Origin: Sympetrum striolatum
Taxonomy: Eukaryota; Arthropoda; Insecta; Odonata; Libellulidae
Length of the DNA stretch: 64,000 bases
NCBI GenBank assembly: GCA_947579665.1
Contig: OX388350.1
Span: 31,157,393 to 31,221,392, forward strand
Reading direction: 5' to 3'
Part shown: piece by piece, positions 34,796 to 48,100 of the stretch
Layout: each line of letters begins with the position of its first letter
Numbering within the stretch: position 1 is the stretch's first letter
Translations under genes and position numbers: made by a program
Notes under the pieces: generated by a model
Databases searched by the model: none
Told to the model about the DNA's origin: nothing
What the model saw: the letters and a program-made list of their open reading frames with translations, nothing else

Positions 34796-36768
34796 ATTAA
34801 AAATTGTTTTAGCGTACGATCAGAACATAAACTATGGAGTGAAAATACCAAGTGCCTCTTATCTGCTGTATACCAGTTGTTAAGGACGGAGTACTTGAAA
34901 ATTTTAAACTTTCTTGTGTGAAATTCGCACATTGAATATCAAGCAATCTACATGAAACTTTAAATATGTATACGAAAGGTAAAATGATATTGAACAATTA
35001 CTGAAGCTTACTTTGGCAGTAAAAACCGAAACTTCGTTTAATTTTAAATAAATGTTTGATATGTAATGGCAATTGCTTTATAAGTTGCATCAAAACCCCA
35101 TTTCGTACAATTAATTTAAGTATAACCTAAAAGAGAGTAAATAGTAAATTCATTCCGATCTTAAATTAAATAATAATAGAGTTTTTTACGAATTAATCAG
35201 GATAGCATTCATTACTTTATACGAAGTGCGAAAATGAGTCGAATGAGCGTGAATAATTATCTTAAAAGGAGATTATTTTTAGATTCGGCTGAATTTTGTT
35301 AATCAAGAACATATATCTCGTGCTCATGAAAGCTCTACATCGAAAAACTTACCGCCGATTATATAATTAAAGATTATTTCGTTTCGGTGGATTGCCGTAA
35401 ATAATACAGGATTAGCATACTGCGCTCTTTCTCACACCTCTCAATCTTATGAATTTCGTTCCATTAAATCTCTCTCAAAACAATCCGCAAATTTTTTGTT
35501 TAGAGATCATGTTTCAAGGCCAAACGCCCACTCGAGGCCACGGGAAATATTTGCGGTGCCTGAAAGAGTAGCAACTGGGTAGATTAAAAGGGATAAAGAA
35601 TGATATTAATCCCGAGGCTGGCTTAAAGATGAATCCTTTTTTAATATACGTATGATCAACCGCGTCAACAGCATTTCATTAACACGGCTATCATGAGTCT
35701 TACCAGCACAGCCACACTATTACCGTGAAACATTGAGATCTAACTTAGTTCATTTTCACGATGTGTCATCCATAGTTTTTCACTTTAAGTGTGTAATGAA
35801 TACTATATGCAGTTACAAAATAATAACTTAAGTTATTAGTAAAAGGAGTTCTAAAATAGCGGCAAATGTATCATTAATCTCTCATGTGTAAATCTCACGG
35901 TACGATTTATGGTGGTCACATTCAGGCAGTTGGACCTATGGATCATCGATGAATTATTTTAATAATTAAAAATTGTATTAATATTTAGACCAACCTGGTC
36001 GCTGCTGCTAGTGGGTGTTTTTTTCAAGTGGGCGGTGAATGATGATGAAACCGAAGGCCTTTGCCAAGGATACGCGAAAATTTATAATCAAGTTAATTTA
36101 AAATAAATTCGAGATAACGACAGCGAAAACACTTTCTGGTAAATAAATATTTTTAAAAGATTTATGGTCTTTAAAGCGAAAAGGATATTTACTTAACAAT
36201 TTTAAAATATTCTTAAATATATTTTCTTTATAAAATTGGTCTTAATTCTGCATTTAAGTTCCATGGAAGACGATATTTCTTAATATTAAATTGTATTTTA
36301 AGTTAAAAATTTTACGAAGAAACTTATTTACACTAACCGTTTTAGCAGTGTTTATTGCATTAATCATAAATATTACCGAAAGAGCTAAATTAAGTTATTG
36401 GGACATGGGTGGGCAGTAGGAAAATTACATGGTGAACAAGTGGGTGGTAAATAAAATAACGTTGCCGACCAATGATTTAGAATTCACACAAAGTTCTTCT
36501 TCGCTTAAGCACGCAAAATCATTTTTTTAATTTTAATATAAAATTGGGCAACAGGTGCTGTTAAGGTATGTCATTATGCTCTTTTGATTAAATATGGATT
36601 ACTAAGTAAAAATCTTGGCCCATATGATATATATTGTAAGGGAAAACCTTTTTTGGCACCATTAAATCCGACAAGATTGTTCATATCTAAAAGAGAATAG
36701 ATTATTTAGTTGTGCCTAAGTAGGTTTATCCTTATGGTTGGTATCGGCGTAAGAGTCCCATGTTTTCT
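34796..36768. other. AT-rich non-coding DNA
   Basis: GTGGGTG/GTGGGCGG words at 36011-36036 and GGGTGGGCAG/GTGGGTGG at 36408-36446 flank an AT-rich 400-bp segment and recall hAT ends, but no inverted termini or target duplication could be defined. Confidence 0.4.
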
Positions 36769-36820
36769 CAAAAGTCACATAAATCGACCATAATGATATG
36801 GTCGATTTATATTACTTTTG
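36769..36820. repeat. Short perfect hairpin, 24-bp arms and 4-nt loop
   Basis: Arms 36769-36792 and 36797-36820 are complementary at 22 of 24 positions (inner part CATAAATCGACCATA) around ATGA. It may be a small foldback element or a structured RNA stem; no terminator or coding neighbour gives it a role. Confidence 0.6.
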
Positions 36821-39800
36821 ACGAGATATGCCTAAGAAAAATTCATCCAAATCCCATTTTTCATTAACAAGGGTAATATTTTGTTACATCGAAGACAGAA
36901 GGTGACAGAAACAGCTGGGTATTAGAAATAAAGTCCTTTTGTAACTTTAGTTTTAGCTTTACGGCAAATTAATCATTTTCAATCCAATCTCCTCCGAGTT
37001 TGATATTTATATCTAACTTCTAAAGGAAGTCAAAAATTCTTCAAATTGATACCGGCAGATATTTCACACTTTTTCGAATCGGAAGGTGCTATAACTCTTA
37101 AATGAAATCCAAAATTTTAATCCTTACAATTTAGAGTTACCATGAATAGCCTGTCTGTTTTACTTTAAATCTGTTTGGTTTTAGTTCATAATATTCATTT
37201 TCATTTACCTATCGATGATTCTCTTTACTAATTTCTCAACTCAGACATAAAATTAACAGATGTAAATAGATAGTTCTTCCATAATAGGGAACATATATAC
37301 AGATGAAAAGGGAATGAGCATAAGGAACATATATTACGTATAAAGCTGACGTGAGCGAAACATCCTAATCTAGTTTGATATTATTACTATCTAATATCCA
37401 AGGCTTATAATACTTCTGTATTATTAACAGTACTGCTCTCGATGACTAAAGTAGATAAGATTAAATTGTAGTTCAAGAAAGTTGAATACTATAGAGGCCT
37501 ATTAATAAGAACTATGTGAATATTCTCAAGCTCGTACATCACCTTTTAATTTTTTTAACTGTAGAAATAAAATATTACAATTTGCAGTAACATTAAAGTA
37601 CACCAGGAAATGAACTTCATATTTCGCTGGAGTTTATTTAAATTAATAGATTGTGGAATCTATTAAATTATAAACTTACACTCAATTTTATGCATTATGT
37701 AAAGCATATACTAATATAAATCAAATACTGAAAATAATATAATTGAAACGATCATAATGCAACCCTTTTTTAGCCTCGTAGTTAAAAGGTTCCTTCGTAT
37801 CATCAGTTACTAACTGTCATAAAGCTTTGTCAAATCAATTAGAAGTACTTGTGTTGTATATTTCTAGTACTTGTAAAGTTTTCTGATTGGGTTTGAGTAT
37901 GAAATAAATTATGTTATGATAATTATCGAAAATGGCGTTCTTACATTGGTCCAAAATCCACAAGTCACAACTTTCTCGGCATTCCAACTTTCAACTCCAT
38001 CACGTGTTGCCACTTTGCAAATGACAGCCAACATTCAATTTATTGCGTAAGATTGAAGCTGGGAAGTGAAAGATATTTTGTGATTTTTTCCGATGTTGTA
38101 TTTATGCCATACGGAGAACGTTTGCATTCGACCTCAGTGAAGTATTTTCCACTGAGTTATAAAATGATAAACCAGTTTCATCATTGGTGTATTCAATAGA
38201 TTCTTATTTTTATTCTAAAATCGATTGTCCATTAAATATCAATAATAACAAATTCTCATAATGGATGAATAGACTCAGTACAATTACAAAGTGTTTGAAT
38301 GAAATTTAGAAGAATATTTAGATATTCATACAAAAGCTCAAAACATTGAGCGCGATTACTATTTTGATGCACCTCCAAATATTTAGAAGTTGTATGAATT
38401 TCGAAATAACATTTAATGTAATAAAATACATATTAGATATATTAGGAATATGTTTTGTATAGTTCGAATTATACCCGAAAATATTAACATAATCCTAATT
38501 TGTTAAAGTAAATACGATCAATACATGATATAGAAATTGTCTCCATTCGACATATTTCATTACTATTTTGATGCCTAGACAAACGCATTATCTCCATTTA
38601 TCATGTTGTTACAGCTAGAAATGATACTGAGATTAAATTTCAGTTGCTTCATGCATATCCTCATAAGACACAAGGCTATTTCATTACTGCAATCTTCTTG
38701 AAGCTCACAAAAATGTAGCATATGGGATCAATTAAATGGTTTATGGGGAAATTTAAATAAATGTTATCATGGAGCTTAAATAAAGTATGTCTATCCGAAA
38801 GGACATTCCGTTTTTATCCGTAGGAAACCTCACTTGACTTAGATATTTTCTCAAATGAACTGTCAACGGGGCATTATAATAAAAAATAACAATGAATTTG
38901 GTGAAAAAATACAAAAAATTGATTTAATGCCTTGGGAAAATAATGAGATATGCCAAAGTTTACAACAAGCACCAAATTAAAGTGTAGATATTACAAATGC
39001 ACACGAAGTCTCAAGAGGATATACGATGTGCACAGAGTTCCAAGATTAAACTCAAATCGATCCTGAAAGCAACATTCTTTTACTGATCTGGCTAAAAAAA
39101 CGGAAGTTTTCTAGCTTAAATCCTGAAATTAGAACCACGTTCATTCTTAACGCTCCCTGTGAAACCAATGTAATATTTGATTATGTGCAGGTCGCAGCTA
39201 TTTAAAAATTAAAACACAGGAGCCAATATAGTACTTTTGTTAAAGTTTAAAGGTCAGCTCTAAAAGTAGCATTTAGCTTGTATAGTTTATTTATGACAGA
39301 AGCCCACAAGTGAGTCGCTGTTGTGCAAAGAGCGTGGTTGGTTTCCCAACAAACGTTTTCCGCGTTGAGAAACATATACTCTAGCACTTCTATCGACAAC
39401 GCTTCTGTCGAGGATAACTCAAATTCTACGACGGAATGAAGTAGTGCTGCGATTGAGTAAATAAAAAAACACACCAAAGCAGTCTTATCAAAGACTAAGT
39501 GGCAGTGCACTCAACGTTTTTTCCCCACGTAAATCTCGCTTAGCCCCGTCCACGTGCAATACTTCCATTGGGAGGTTTGCGTCCAAGTCGAACTGTATTT
39601 CAGCTCAATAGAGATAGAAGCGAATGGAGTCATTTTGGAAATTCTGGTTCAAATAAGATGAAGACGTTTGGTAAATGAAATTAATGTTATTTTCCACACA
39701 AAATGATCAAGAAATTTAAAAAAACACTGGGCAAAATAAGGATTTTTCAGTTTATCTGATATCTTTATGAAATGGGGATTTTTAACTTGAAAATTTTCAC

Positions 39801-40979
39801 TTTGAAAATGCAGCAATTTTTCTTTTAAAATTCTTATCCAAAGTAATTTAGTGCTCAGGAAGGCATTGTTCTTTCTTAGCTATGGTCATTGACATCAGCT
39901 TCCTTGCTTTTTCCTTGCCTTATACAGCATCCTTTGAGATCCATAAGAAGATTATAATTATAAATTCTGTTTTTTCAGGATCAAGACTAAACATTTCGTT
40001 AACCCCTCTGCGTTCGAGAAAATGATTTTCCCACTTCATTAAAAAAATCACTCAAACCACGGGTATCAGAAATTGTACCTCCAGTGGACTGTATTGCTAT
40101 TGACTAAATCTTCCATTGTACTCATATCTGCATGAGTAATGATCGTAATTCATGAGTTAAATTCGTTTAACCAAGATGATATTTGTAGCCAGAATGGTAC
40201 TCCACTACCCAGAGTTGGATTCCAATCAAATTTTCTCTTCTTCCATTAGAGAAGGTAATAGCTGTATAGGAATATTATACTGATTAATCAACGAGGGAAG
40301 AGATCTTAGGAACAAAATGTCGCGCGAGAATAGTTGAAGGGCAGAACGTATCCACCAAACCTGGGTCTGGGTAATCCCAGTCTCGTACTTTTCATTTGAA
40401 TAAAAATAAGAATTCCTGCCAAATGTGACACTCTTGAGCATACAGAAAATCTTCTACATCAACAGATGTACCATTCAAGCCGTTTTATAACGTTCAACGG
40501 GGTGGTGTATACACCGCCAATTTCACAAATGTGATATTACTGTTACTATCGCATATAGTCCCCAACAATAAGAATCTTTGAAACGGCTGGTCCTAGCATC
40601 GATTCCTAAGATTTTTCTCCAATTATATTATCGGCGTACGTAACAAGGTGGAGGCATAAAAATTTACTACTTGTTGGTGCGTATTGTCTCTAAAATTGTT
40701 GAGCAAGTCTAACCTAACACATCATCTTCTTCGTTATATGATTTGCATACTATGTAAAGGAAAATATTAGAATCACTTATCAATCCATAATAGCGATTCT
40801 CAACAGAACGCGTAGATTAATGCTGGACTTCTAATTCACGCATACTGATCTAAATAAACTCATATACTGGATATCAGAATGTACTTATACCGACCATTCT
40901 CTTGATGAAGCCGAGTTTCTGAACCCATCCAAATATTCAATGGCACTTCTGCTAAACTTATCGCGAGTTTGATTTCAAG
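36821..40979. other. AT-rich non-coding DNA
   Basis: One minus-strand frame at 39247-39510 (87 codons, GC-balanced, with a hydrophobic stretch and two Cys) stands out slightly but lacks an ATG and is preceded by an in-frame TGA. An acceptor-like CACTTAG lies at its 5' side. No domain was recognised. Confidence 0.4.
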
Positions 40980-41660
40980 ACACTTCAGCGAGTCTACCGT
41001 TGGTTCTTTTCCCTCGAGGGCAGCATGAATATTTACCAGCGAGCAATGTTCATTCGAAAAAGATACTTATCTTTAGCCTACCTTAAACTCTAATAGCCAA
41101 TCACATCATTTACTGGTAGGACTCTAGCAGTTTAATGATGAAGTAAGAAGACCCCAGATTGAATATCTCTAGCATTATTATCTCCATTTATACTAATATT
41201 ATTATTTTTTTTCTATGAATAATTTATCTCGTGGAATCAACTGTTATTAATACTTATTTGAAGGCTGCATGAAATTATCTACCAGCATTTTTCAACCGAA
41301 GAAATAATTTAGTGATCACTAGCCAACCTTAAACTGTAATAGCCAATCACATTAGCCAAATTTCCTGGTAGAATTCTAGCAGTTTATAATAACAATGTGG
41401 TAAGATGAACCCAATTGGAATTTCTCCATTATTATATTACAATATTAGGATTATATGATTAATATTTTATGATACGGAGTCTACCGCTATTAATTAACAA
41501 TCTAAGGCTCTACGAATTCATCTAACGGCAATTTTCTACTGAAGAAGCTACTTACATATCCTATACATAGCCAATCACATAATTTCCTGGAAGGATTCTA
41601 GCAATTTAATAGTAGAGTAAGAAAACCCCAGTTTGATTCCAGGATTACTCAGGAACGGTC
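40980..41660 (+). repeat. Tandem repeat, about three diverged copies of a roughly 240-bp unit
   Basis: The anchor AGCCAATCACAT occurs at 41095, 41341 and 41579, spacing 246 and 238 bp. Around each anchor the same order of blocks can be followed: GAGTCTACCG or GGAATCAACTG, then GGCAGCATGAA or GGCTGCATGAA or GGCTCTACGAA, then ACCAGC or CGGCAATTTT, the anchor, then CTGGTAGGACTCTAGCAGTT or a close variant, and GTAAGA-CCCCAG. The third copy is cut off near 41660. Divergence is considerable, so the duplication is old. The unit shows no coding frame and no tRNA-like promoter. CCAAT-type words in each copy are incidental as far as I can tell. Confidence 0.65.
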
Positions 41661-42741
41661 CAAGGAATAACCCTAAAAATACGAGAAACAGCCTTTAATG
41701 AAATCTAAAAAGGAAGAAGATGGGCGAACGTCGTGATTTTCCCATACTTCCATTCCGTGAGGCGCTTAGTCATTCGATCCCTCAAATTGTAGAACACTAT
41801 CCTCCCAGTGCGGAAGATTCGAATCACCGAACGCTTCCTCGAAATTCCACTATCTTTAGACCACGGAAGGGATGTAAAGATGGGCCGAGATAACTCCCGA
41901 CATCAAAGGGTACCAAACCTGAGCCGTGGAAGGGGAGAAGTTTAACGGATGGTTGAAAAGGAGGAAAAAGACGGGTATGCGAGAAGCAAGAGGCTGGAGA
42001 AGAAGTGGAGGAGATTGGAAGTTAAAGTGAGGGAGAGAATATCCCGGAGGTGTGTGTGATTGAAAGATAGAAAATGAAGGGGAATCTTGCCGAGATAGCG
42101 GAGACCGGGAATAAAAATCTCTCTGGAACAGTCGCCCTAAATTGAACGGTAACAAATTGAGAATAATGGGAAGTTTATTGAGCCCAAACAAAATAATGGA
42201 GCGTGAGTGAACGCGTTAATTACGGCTGCAATAAGGATGCGTGTTGACGTGTGGTGTTGAGTGGGAGACCATGTTTTCGGGACAGCCCAATGAACGAATC
42301 AATGTAACTGCAATTAGTATCGCAATCGATAAATGAAGGTGAACTGGTTAATCGTTTAAATGAGGATGCATTTTCACACCTCGACTAAATTTGCGAAAAA
42401 TGCGACAAGTTTGAAACCTGACTGTCCTTACGGATCAATTTAATAACTTCCGTTCTTGCTGATGGTTTTCATACTCGTACAAATAAGTTGCGTAAATTAT
42501 ACAGTTAAACAGAAAGAAGAACAAATTCGCTGTTAATCTGTAATCGTTGACTCTATTTATATTAATGCCTGCAAAAATAAATTTATCTCTAGTGATAAAA
42601 TTCCTCCTCCCCTGATTCATTCTATTATTGAACCTTATTATACATGAATATAATTTTTAATTACGTAGACAAATAACTAAAACTTCTACCAAGCAAAATT
42701 TTGAACTATGTTTCATATCAATTTCCTGTTATTTATGTATT
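41661..42741. other. Non-coding DNA with a purine-rich island
   Basis: The stretch 41860-42130 is GA-rich on plus, and the matching minus-strand frame (41856-42191, 111 codons) is Pro/Ser/Phe-rich as expected from that bias. No gene called. Confidence 0.45.
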
Positions 42742-42807
42742 TATATTATTTATATTTCCACAATTTCAAAGCTTTATATTATTTATCCTCTCACTATTTC
42801 AAAGCTT
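42742..42807 (+). repeat. 33-bp tandem duplication
   Basis: Two adjacent 33-bp units, both TATATTATTTAT at the start and ATTTCAAAGCTT at the end, differ only in the middle. The equal length indicates a recent duplication with substitutions. Confidence 0.8.
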
Positions 42808-44986
42808 AAATATAATATCTGATTTCTAATTACGAATCTCGTACAGATGCAAACGAAGCCGTTACATATCCACACACACAAAATAATTTAAAATTCTTCT
42901 ATTAAATCCACCATCACCAAACGAGTGACTCCAAATCATACCATCAAGATATTACATAATTCTGTATTAATTATAAATGGACCTCTGAGAAATCGAATCA
43001 ACAACATGATTGACTGATCACCGAACATTTAAAAAATCTGTAACACAATATAAGTTAATTTTCACTAGAATGACCTAATACAATAATGAAAATCGAGATA
43101 ACTGTAAATAATTTTTATCAAATTGGAATCGGATCCCACGTTGATGCATACAATTCAAAGAATATCGCGGTATCCTTAATTTATTTCCTATTTATAATTT
43201 AAATACTGCGCATAATTCTAATTTTAATCTTTTTAAAGAACGCAAGCATTTATTCCTATAACAAAGATTAATAAATATTTATGGATCATTACCTGTTAAT
43301 AAGCATAGTTATAAAAGCTTTTATATCTCTTCAAGCCATTCATCCAAAATTTCAAAGGTAGATAATTAATATTTTCCCATCAGCGCACTATTATTAAGTA
43401 TCCGCTTCGTTCTCTAGGAAGGTCTATTTTCCTCATTCAAATCAGTAAAATTATCAAAACGCCTTTCTAATTTCTTCTCAAGTACAAAGAGAGTATTTTC
43501 TAGGAATATAAATTGGAACGAGGATAAAAGACTTAAAAATTAACGGAGAAATTCTACGTATAATATCAGAGAACTTCTGCTTATATTGCTGTTTAAAGAA
43601 TACGTAATGAAAAGTCGATACACAAGTATTTCTATATCACTTCAATCATAAATGATTAGGAACAAGGAAAAATAAAGATCAATTACAAAAATATGCTACA
43701 CAAAATAAAACACCGAGAATGAAAAAGTTAGTAAGTACAGAGTATAGAACTTTTAAATATTTTTAAGGAAAAGAAGGATTAAAATTAAGGTAATTCAAAA
43801 TATGCATCATCACCGTGTTATGGGTTCGTACGTATTTTGTGAGAAGGCGCCTGATGGCTATGCTACCCTCAAACACTTGTAAGATATGCCGGTTGCATAT
43901 ATCCACGGCTGTAGACTACCTTGTCTTTTTCCTTTTGATCATTGATGTTTCAATGAATCCCGATCATAAATCTGCACTAAATTCTCTATTATACACTCAG
44001 GCATTTTATTATTTTTAATAATTAACCGACCAAAGTTTCAAATCAAAATCAGCCTTCGTCACTGAAATTCGCTGATGAACTTTCAATTTATACGCTTGAT
44101 ATCAATCACCCATTACCAAATTGATATTTTGACTGAGGAAAGTTGAAATGAAGAAAAGAATGAAAAATTAAACGATACAATTCGTTTTAAAAAAGCATTA
44201 ACATAAAACATGAAAAAAGTAAAATGCTTTAAATATAAATGACTTTATCCATATCGCCATCTTGCTTGCATAGTCAAGAAATTAGAACTAACTACTTTTA
44301 TGGATAAAGATGTACCTAAGATAACCTATACTAGTTCTCATTTGATAGAAAGCATGATCTTAAGCACCGGAAAATTTTTTTAAGAATCCTTCACAAAATT
44401 CTATCGCTATATTTCGTGGAAGGATGGAGGAAACCTGGAATGATGGAGGAAAATTCTAGCAATCGGAAAGTATTTTTGAAAGGCAAAAGGAAGGAGGTTT
44501 CGCACAGTGAGAGTCATCCTGAAACCAGGGGAAAATGAATAACGTGGGAAATGTAGATATTAAATACAAATTCAGAATATTTGAAAACTCAAACATTAGG
44601 GAACTATACTACATGAATCAGAGCCATAAAATATTCCATTTGATGATTTAATTCAGAGACAGTGAGTATTCTCAGAGACACATGGAGTATTTTCTTCATG
44701 AATCATTCCATTTCCATTTCTAAGAGTATCTCATTGGATGATTCCATACAGATCCAAATTTCTAGCGATCCTTAACCCGGAAATAAGCACGGAGAATTTC
44801 TTCTTTATATCAATTTAACGTATTCGCGATAGTGTTTCCATAAAAAGAAAATAACACGGGGAAAATTATAATTCTCACTCCACCTCTTGGCTTGGGAAAT
44901 TCACCGCGAACGTAATACGAGGGATTGTATTTTTCTTCGCCACCTTTGAAAGAAACGTAAGCCATCTGTATTAAAAACAACAAAAG
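42808..44986. other. AT-rich non-coding DNA
   Basis: No feature recognised. Confidence 0.5.
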
Positions 44987-45178
44987 ATGAGGAGGATTCG
45001 AAAAAGCTGGGATCTCGCGCTAAATTCAATTTTATTAAGGTTCTTTGAAGTGAAAACAATTAAACGTCGAGGGAGGCCCCCAAAATTCTGCATTAACCCG
45101 GGGGCGAGTGGGCTTATCCGCGGGGGCGGGCTTCACCTTTTAAACCGAGGTGATAATCGAAGAAGATTGAGTTATTAA
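44987..45178 (+). other. 63-codon open frame with an AT-hook-like motif
   Basis: From the ATG at 44987 the frame runs to a stop before 45179. It contains IKRRGRPPKF, which fits the AT-hook DNA-binding core (Gly-Arg-Pro flanked by basic residues), followed by a Gly-rich tail. The coding DNA at 45066-45150 is a local GC-rich spike (CGGGGGCG words), which favours Gly/Arg/Pro codons and makes a chance AT-hook quite possible. No conserved partner domain, promoter or splice site is evident. Listed because the motif is specific; function not claimed. Confidence 0.15.
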
Positions 45179-46157
45179 CTTAGTTTCACGGGCATTCGCG
45201 TAGCAACGAGGAAAAAGAATTGAAGAGTGAAGGGGGCAATGTTTGGCGCTATTTCACTCCAGTATGCCATGATTAAATTTAGATTGTATGCATGCAAATG
45301 AACTTTCGGGAGGAGCTTATTAAAACATCAATCTTGGACTTGATGAAACGGAAAAAAGGGGTGCAAAGACAAGTGAACAAAAGAGTTGTAAGAAAATACC
45401 AGGTACGATAATATGCACAAACTGATATGAAGTAAATTCGAAGTTGATACTTCTTTGAAACTCCACAATAGTGTCCTTTACTCCATTAGTAGATCTATAT
45501 AAAATTAAAACGTAAGAGGTCCTTAAATGGTAACCGTGATACTTTGCATTAACATTTAGGTAGATGGTCAATCTTTGAATCATTCCCCAACAATGAATTT
45601 TTATTCCAAATGGCAAATATATTTTTTCGAACACTACGCTTGAAGCTCCACGAATTAACGCCCCAGTTTGACTCATCCTACTGATACCTAGAAAAGATTA
45701 TTTATCACTTTCCTTATTAAATAAGAAGCATTGGCAAAGGTAGGAAGAAGGAACGAGTTCAGAACGTGTCTCTGTAGGCGAAGAATGATTGAGTGAATTA
45801 ATGCGATACCTCACGTTATGAAACTTTTATCCCTTCATTCTTCCTTCTAAGTCATGGATATTTGTTATATTCCATACCCTTTCCTAAGTATGTCTATGGG
45901 ATTCCCATTATAATTATGAAGTCATAGGAATAACATATTTTACACGAAATAAATGTTAGGTAATAGTAATAAGACACAGTCATAAAACTTCACAAATTCT
46001 TCATGCCATAATAAAAAATATAAAAATTGAACTGATATTTACACTCAATCTAAGGTGAATTTTTAATACCGTTCATGCGTACCCACTCTAAAAATCGTTA
46101 GCTTCATAAAGATTTAGGCCCAGGAAATATAAATTAAAATAAACTAAGTACAACACT
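45179..46157. other. AT-rich non-coding DNA
   Basis: A 118-codon minus frame (45320-45676) starts at an ATG but has no domain I can place. Nothing else seen. Confidence 0.4.
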
Positions 46158-46320
46158 ACATTAAATAAATGGATACAAGTCAGCCCAAACATAAACTAAG
46201 ATAATATATGATATAAAATGACAAATTCTCCGATAGAACCACATTAAATAAAAGAAACAAAACTGGAAAGTCATATGGTAGTATATTATGATATAAAATG
46301 ACAAATTTTCTGACAAAAGT
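46158..46320 (+). repeat. Tandem duplication of about 80-83 bp
   Basis: ACATTAAATAAA occurs at 46158 and 46241, and ATGATATAAAATGACAAATT at 46208 and 46288. The block order is preserved in both units; the sequence between the blocks has diverged. Confidence 0.6.
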
Positions 46321-48042
46321 TAACGGAAGACTACTTGAGCCATACTTAAAAAAATAGATGGACGTAAGATACGGCATTTCAGAGCATCCATCTCACCCAG
46401 CAACCTTTCTTACCGTTTGACTAAGTGACTATATTTTATCCTGGATACAAATTCCGCTTAATTTTTCAAACGAACAAGAGGAGGAGACGGCCCATGTCTG
46501 TCATATACGAAAATATAATGAAAGTCACCAGTAGAAATGTTCTCATTCACACGCTAGGCTCGCAAAATTTTCCAAGCCCAACAATCTACAACAAATGCTT
46601 TTTGAAATAATGTTATTTGAGATACACCGCTGGAGAAGGCAACAAGAGAGGACATGATGAATTCCAGGAGATTTTAAGTTTTGAAAGATACGAAGAATCG
46701 TGTAAAAGAACCTTTTTCGTGTATGTTACGTACATTAAAATTTGTATCAGGAATACCCGAGAGCGATACACGACGAAAATCCAATTTTTCCTTCAGGTGA
46801 AAAAATAGCTTCTTTTTTCCCGTACGGGAGACTACCTAAAATAACATCCAAGTGGCATTCTGTTTGATCCCAATTATGAGGGTACAGAAAATCAATCGAC
46901 TACAGAATCATTTTTATCTGATGAAGAATCGATGTAAGTGAAAACATAATCCAATCACATCAATAAAATATTTCATGAGATTTGGCAAGATAACCATTAT
47001 TGGAGTCGAAAGTTATTTCTTTGTCGATAATTGAATCTTGTGTCGTTCAGAGCGAAATGATCATCGCTGAAATAGGAAATGATTAAATCGGTAAATAAAA
47101 GGGAAAATAAAAGATATTTCAACAGGGACCTAAAAAGGAGATCAATAAATTGCGAATATACTTGACAGACAGTAAAATACCTCGATTTTATGAAGGATAT
47201 AGAAATTCAATTAAGGGATTCCAAAGAACAGTGATTTTTCGGGTAACGATTAAAATCCGTTCTGTAATAAAATTCATAGCACGAAACCTTCTTTAGCTGA
47301 AAGGCCATTTTTAATAAGCTACCAATCCTAAAATACTAGTATACGCAAACAAGAGAGCCAAAATGATTCTCAAAATAATTGTCTATAATGAGAGATGACC
47401 ATTTTCTTTCAGTCGTTCATGAATATTTCATGCACAGTAATCATGCCAGGATTCACTCATGCCTTCCTAATCAGTTCGTATTCTCGCATTAAAGTCCAAG
47501 CAAAGCCAGCTAGAACGTCTACGTTCGCCAAATACTTAATTTCCACCGCATATAGTCCTTATTTAGCGTATAAATAGGCTCTGGAAGACTATACTATAAT
47601 ATCTATCGTCGAAGAAAGCCTAACCATGACTATCTACAACAGTTAAGCAAAATCGTTTACAATTTATAAGAACTGATGTTGTCAGATTACAGGTATGCCA
47701 TGACACGGTGCACCAATTGAATCAACAGGAATATAAATCATAAATAGAACCTGATAAAAGCACAAGGTTTCGTCGTTGTGACTTATTCACTGTTCTTTTC
47801 GGGAATTTTGTAATTGATTAATTAAAAAGGAAAATAAACAAGCCTTTCAAATCAAATTAAACTAAACTACTAGAGAATCATTAGCTAATCTAAGATAATA
47901 TAAGGTTTATCTGCTGTTTATACTTTTTCCTAAGCTTTGTTCAAGTTTCATAAATTCACAACTTCATTTTTCCTGTTCCATATTAATTTAAATTAACATT
48001 TATAATCATTTAAAAATTTGGTACATTTTTTAATTCACGTTG

Positions 48043-48100
48043 GTTAAATGGAAGAGAAGACACGAAAGCCTAAACTTCGAGCAAAATAAACGCGTTATCT
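48043..48100 (+). repeat. Possible third copy of retroposon tail family 1
   Basis: TTAAATGGAAGAGAAGACAC, AAGCCTAAACTTCGAGC and AAAATAAACGCGTTAT follow the same order as the copies at 15310 and 32131, but with weaker identity and no trinucleotide tail. Confidence 0.25.

Noticed and set aside
34568..34997. Overlapping frames of 117, 80 and 62 codons
   Set aside because: They run through the palindromic tRNA-like element; similar pieces on both strands (for example LYKKRKI) come from the inverted arms.
36011..36446. GTGGGTG/GTGGGCGG words flanking an AT-rich segment, recalling hAT ends
   Set aside because: The words are not in inverted orientation with matching ends and no 8-bp duplication was found.
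39247..39510. 87-codon minus frame with a hydrophobic stretch and two Cys
   Set aside because: It begins with GTG directly after an in-frame TGA and has no ATG near the start; the acceptor-like CACTTAG at its 5' side is weak and no family is recognisable. It might be an exon but the support is too thin to call.
45320..45676. 118-codon minus frame with an ATG
   Set aside because: No domain, no splice or promoter context; hydrophobic C-terminal part is explained by T-rich DNA.
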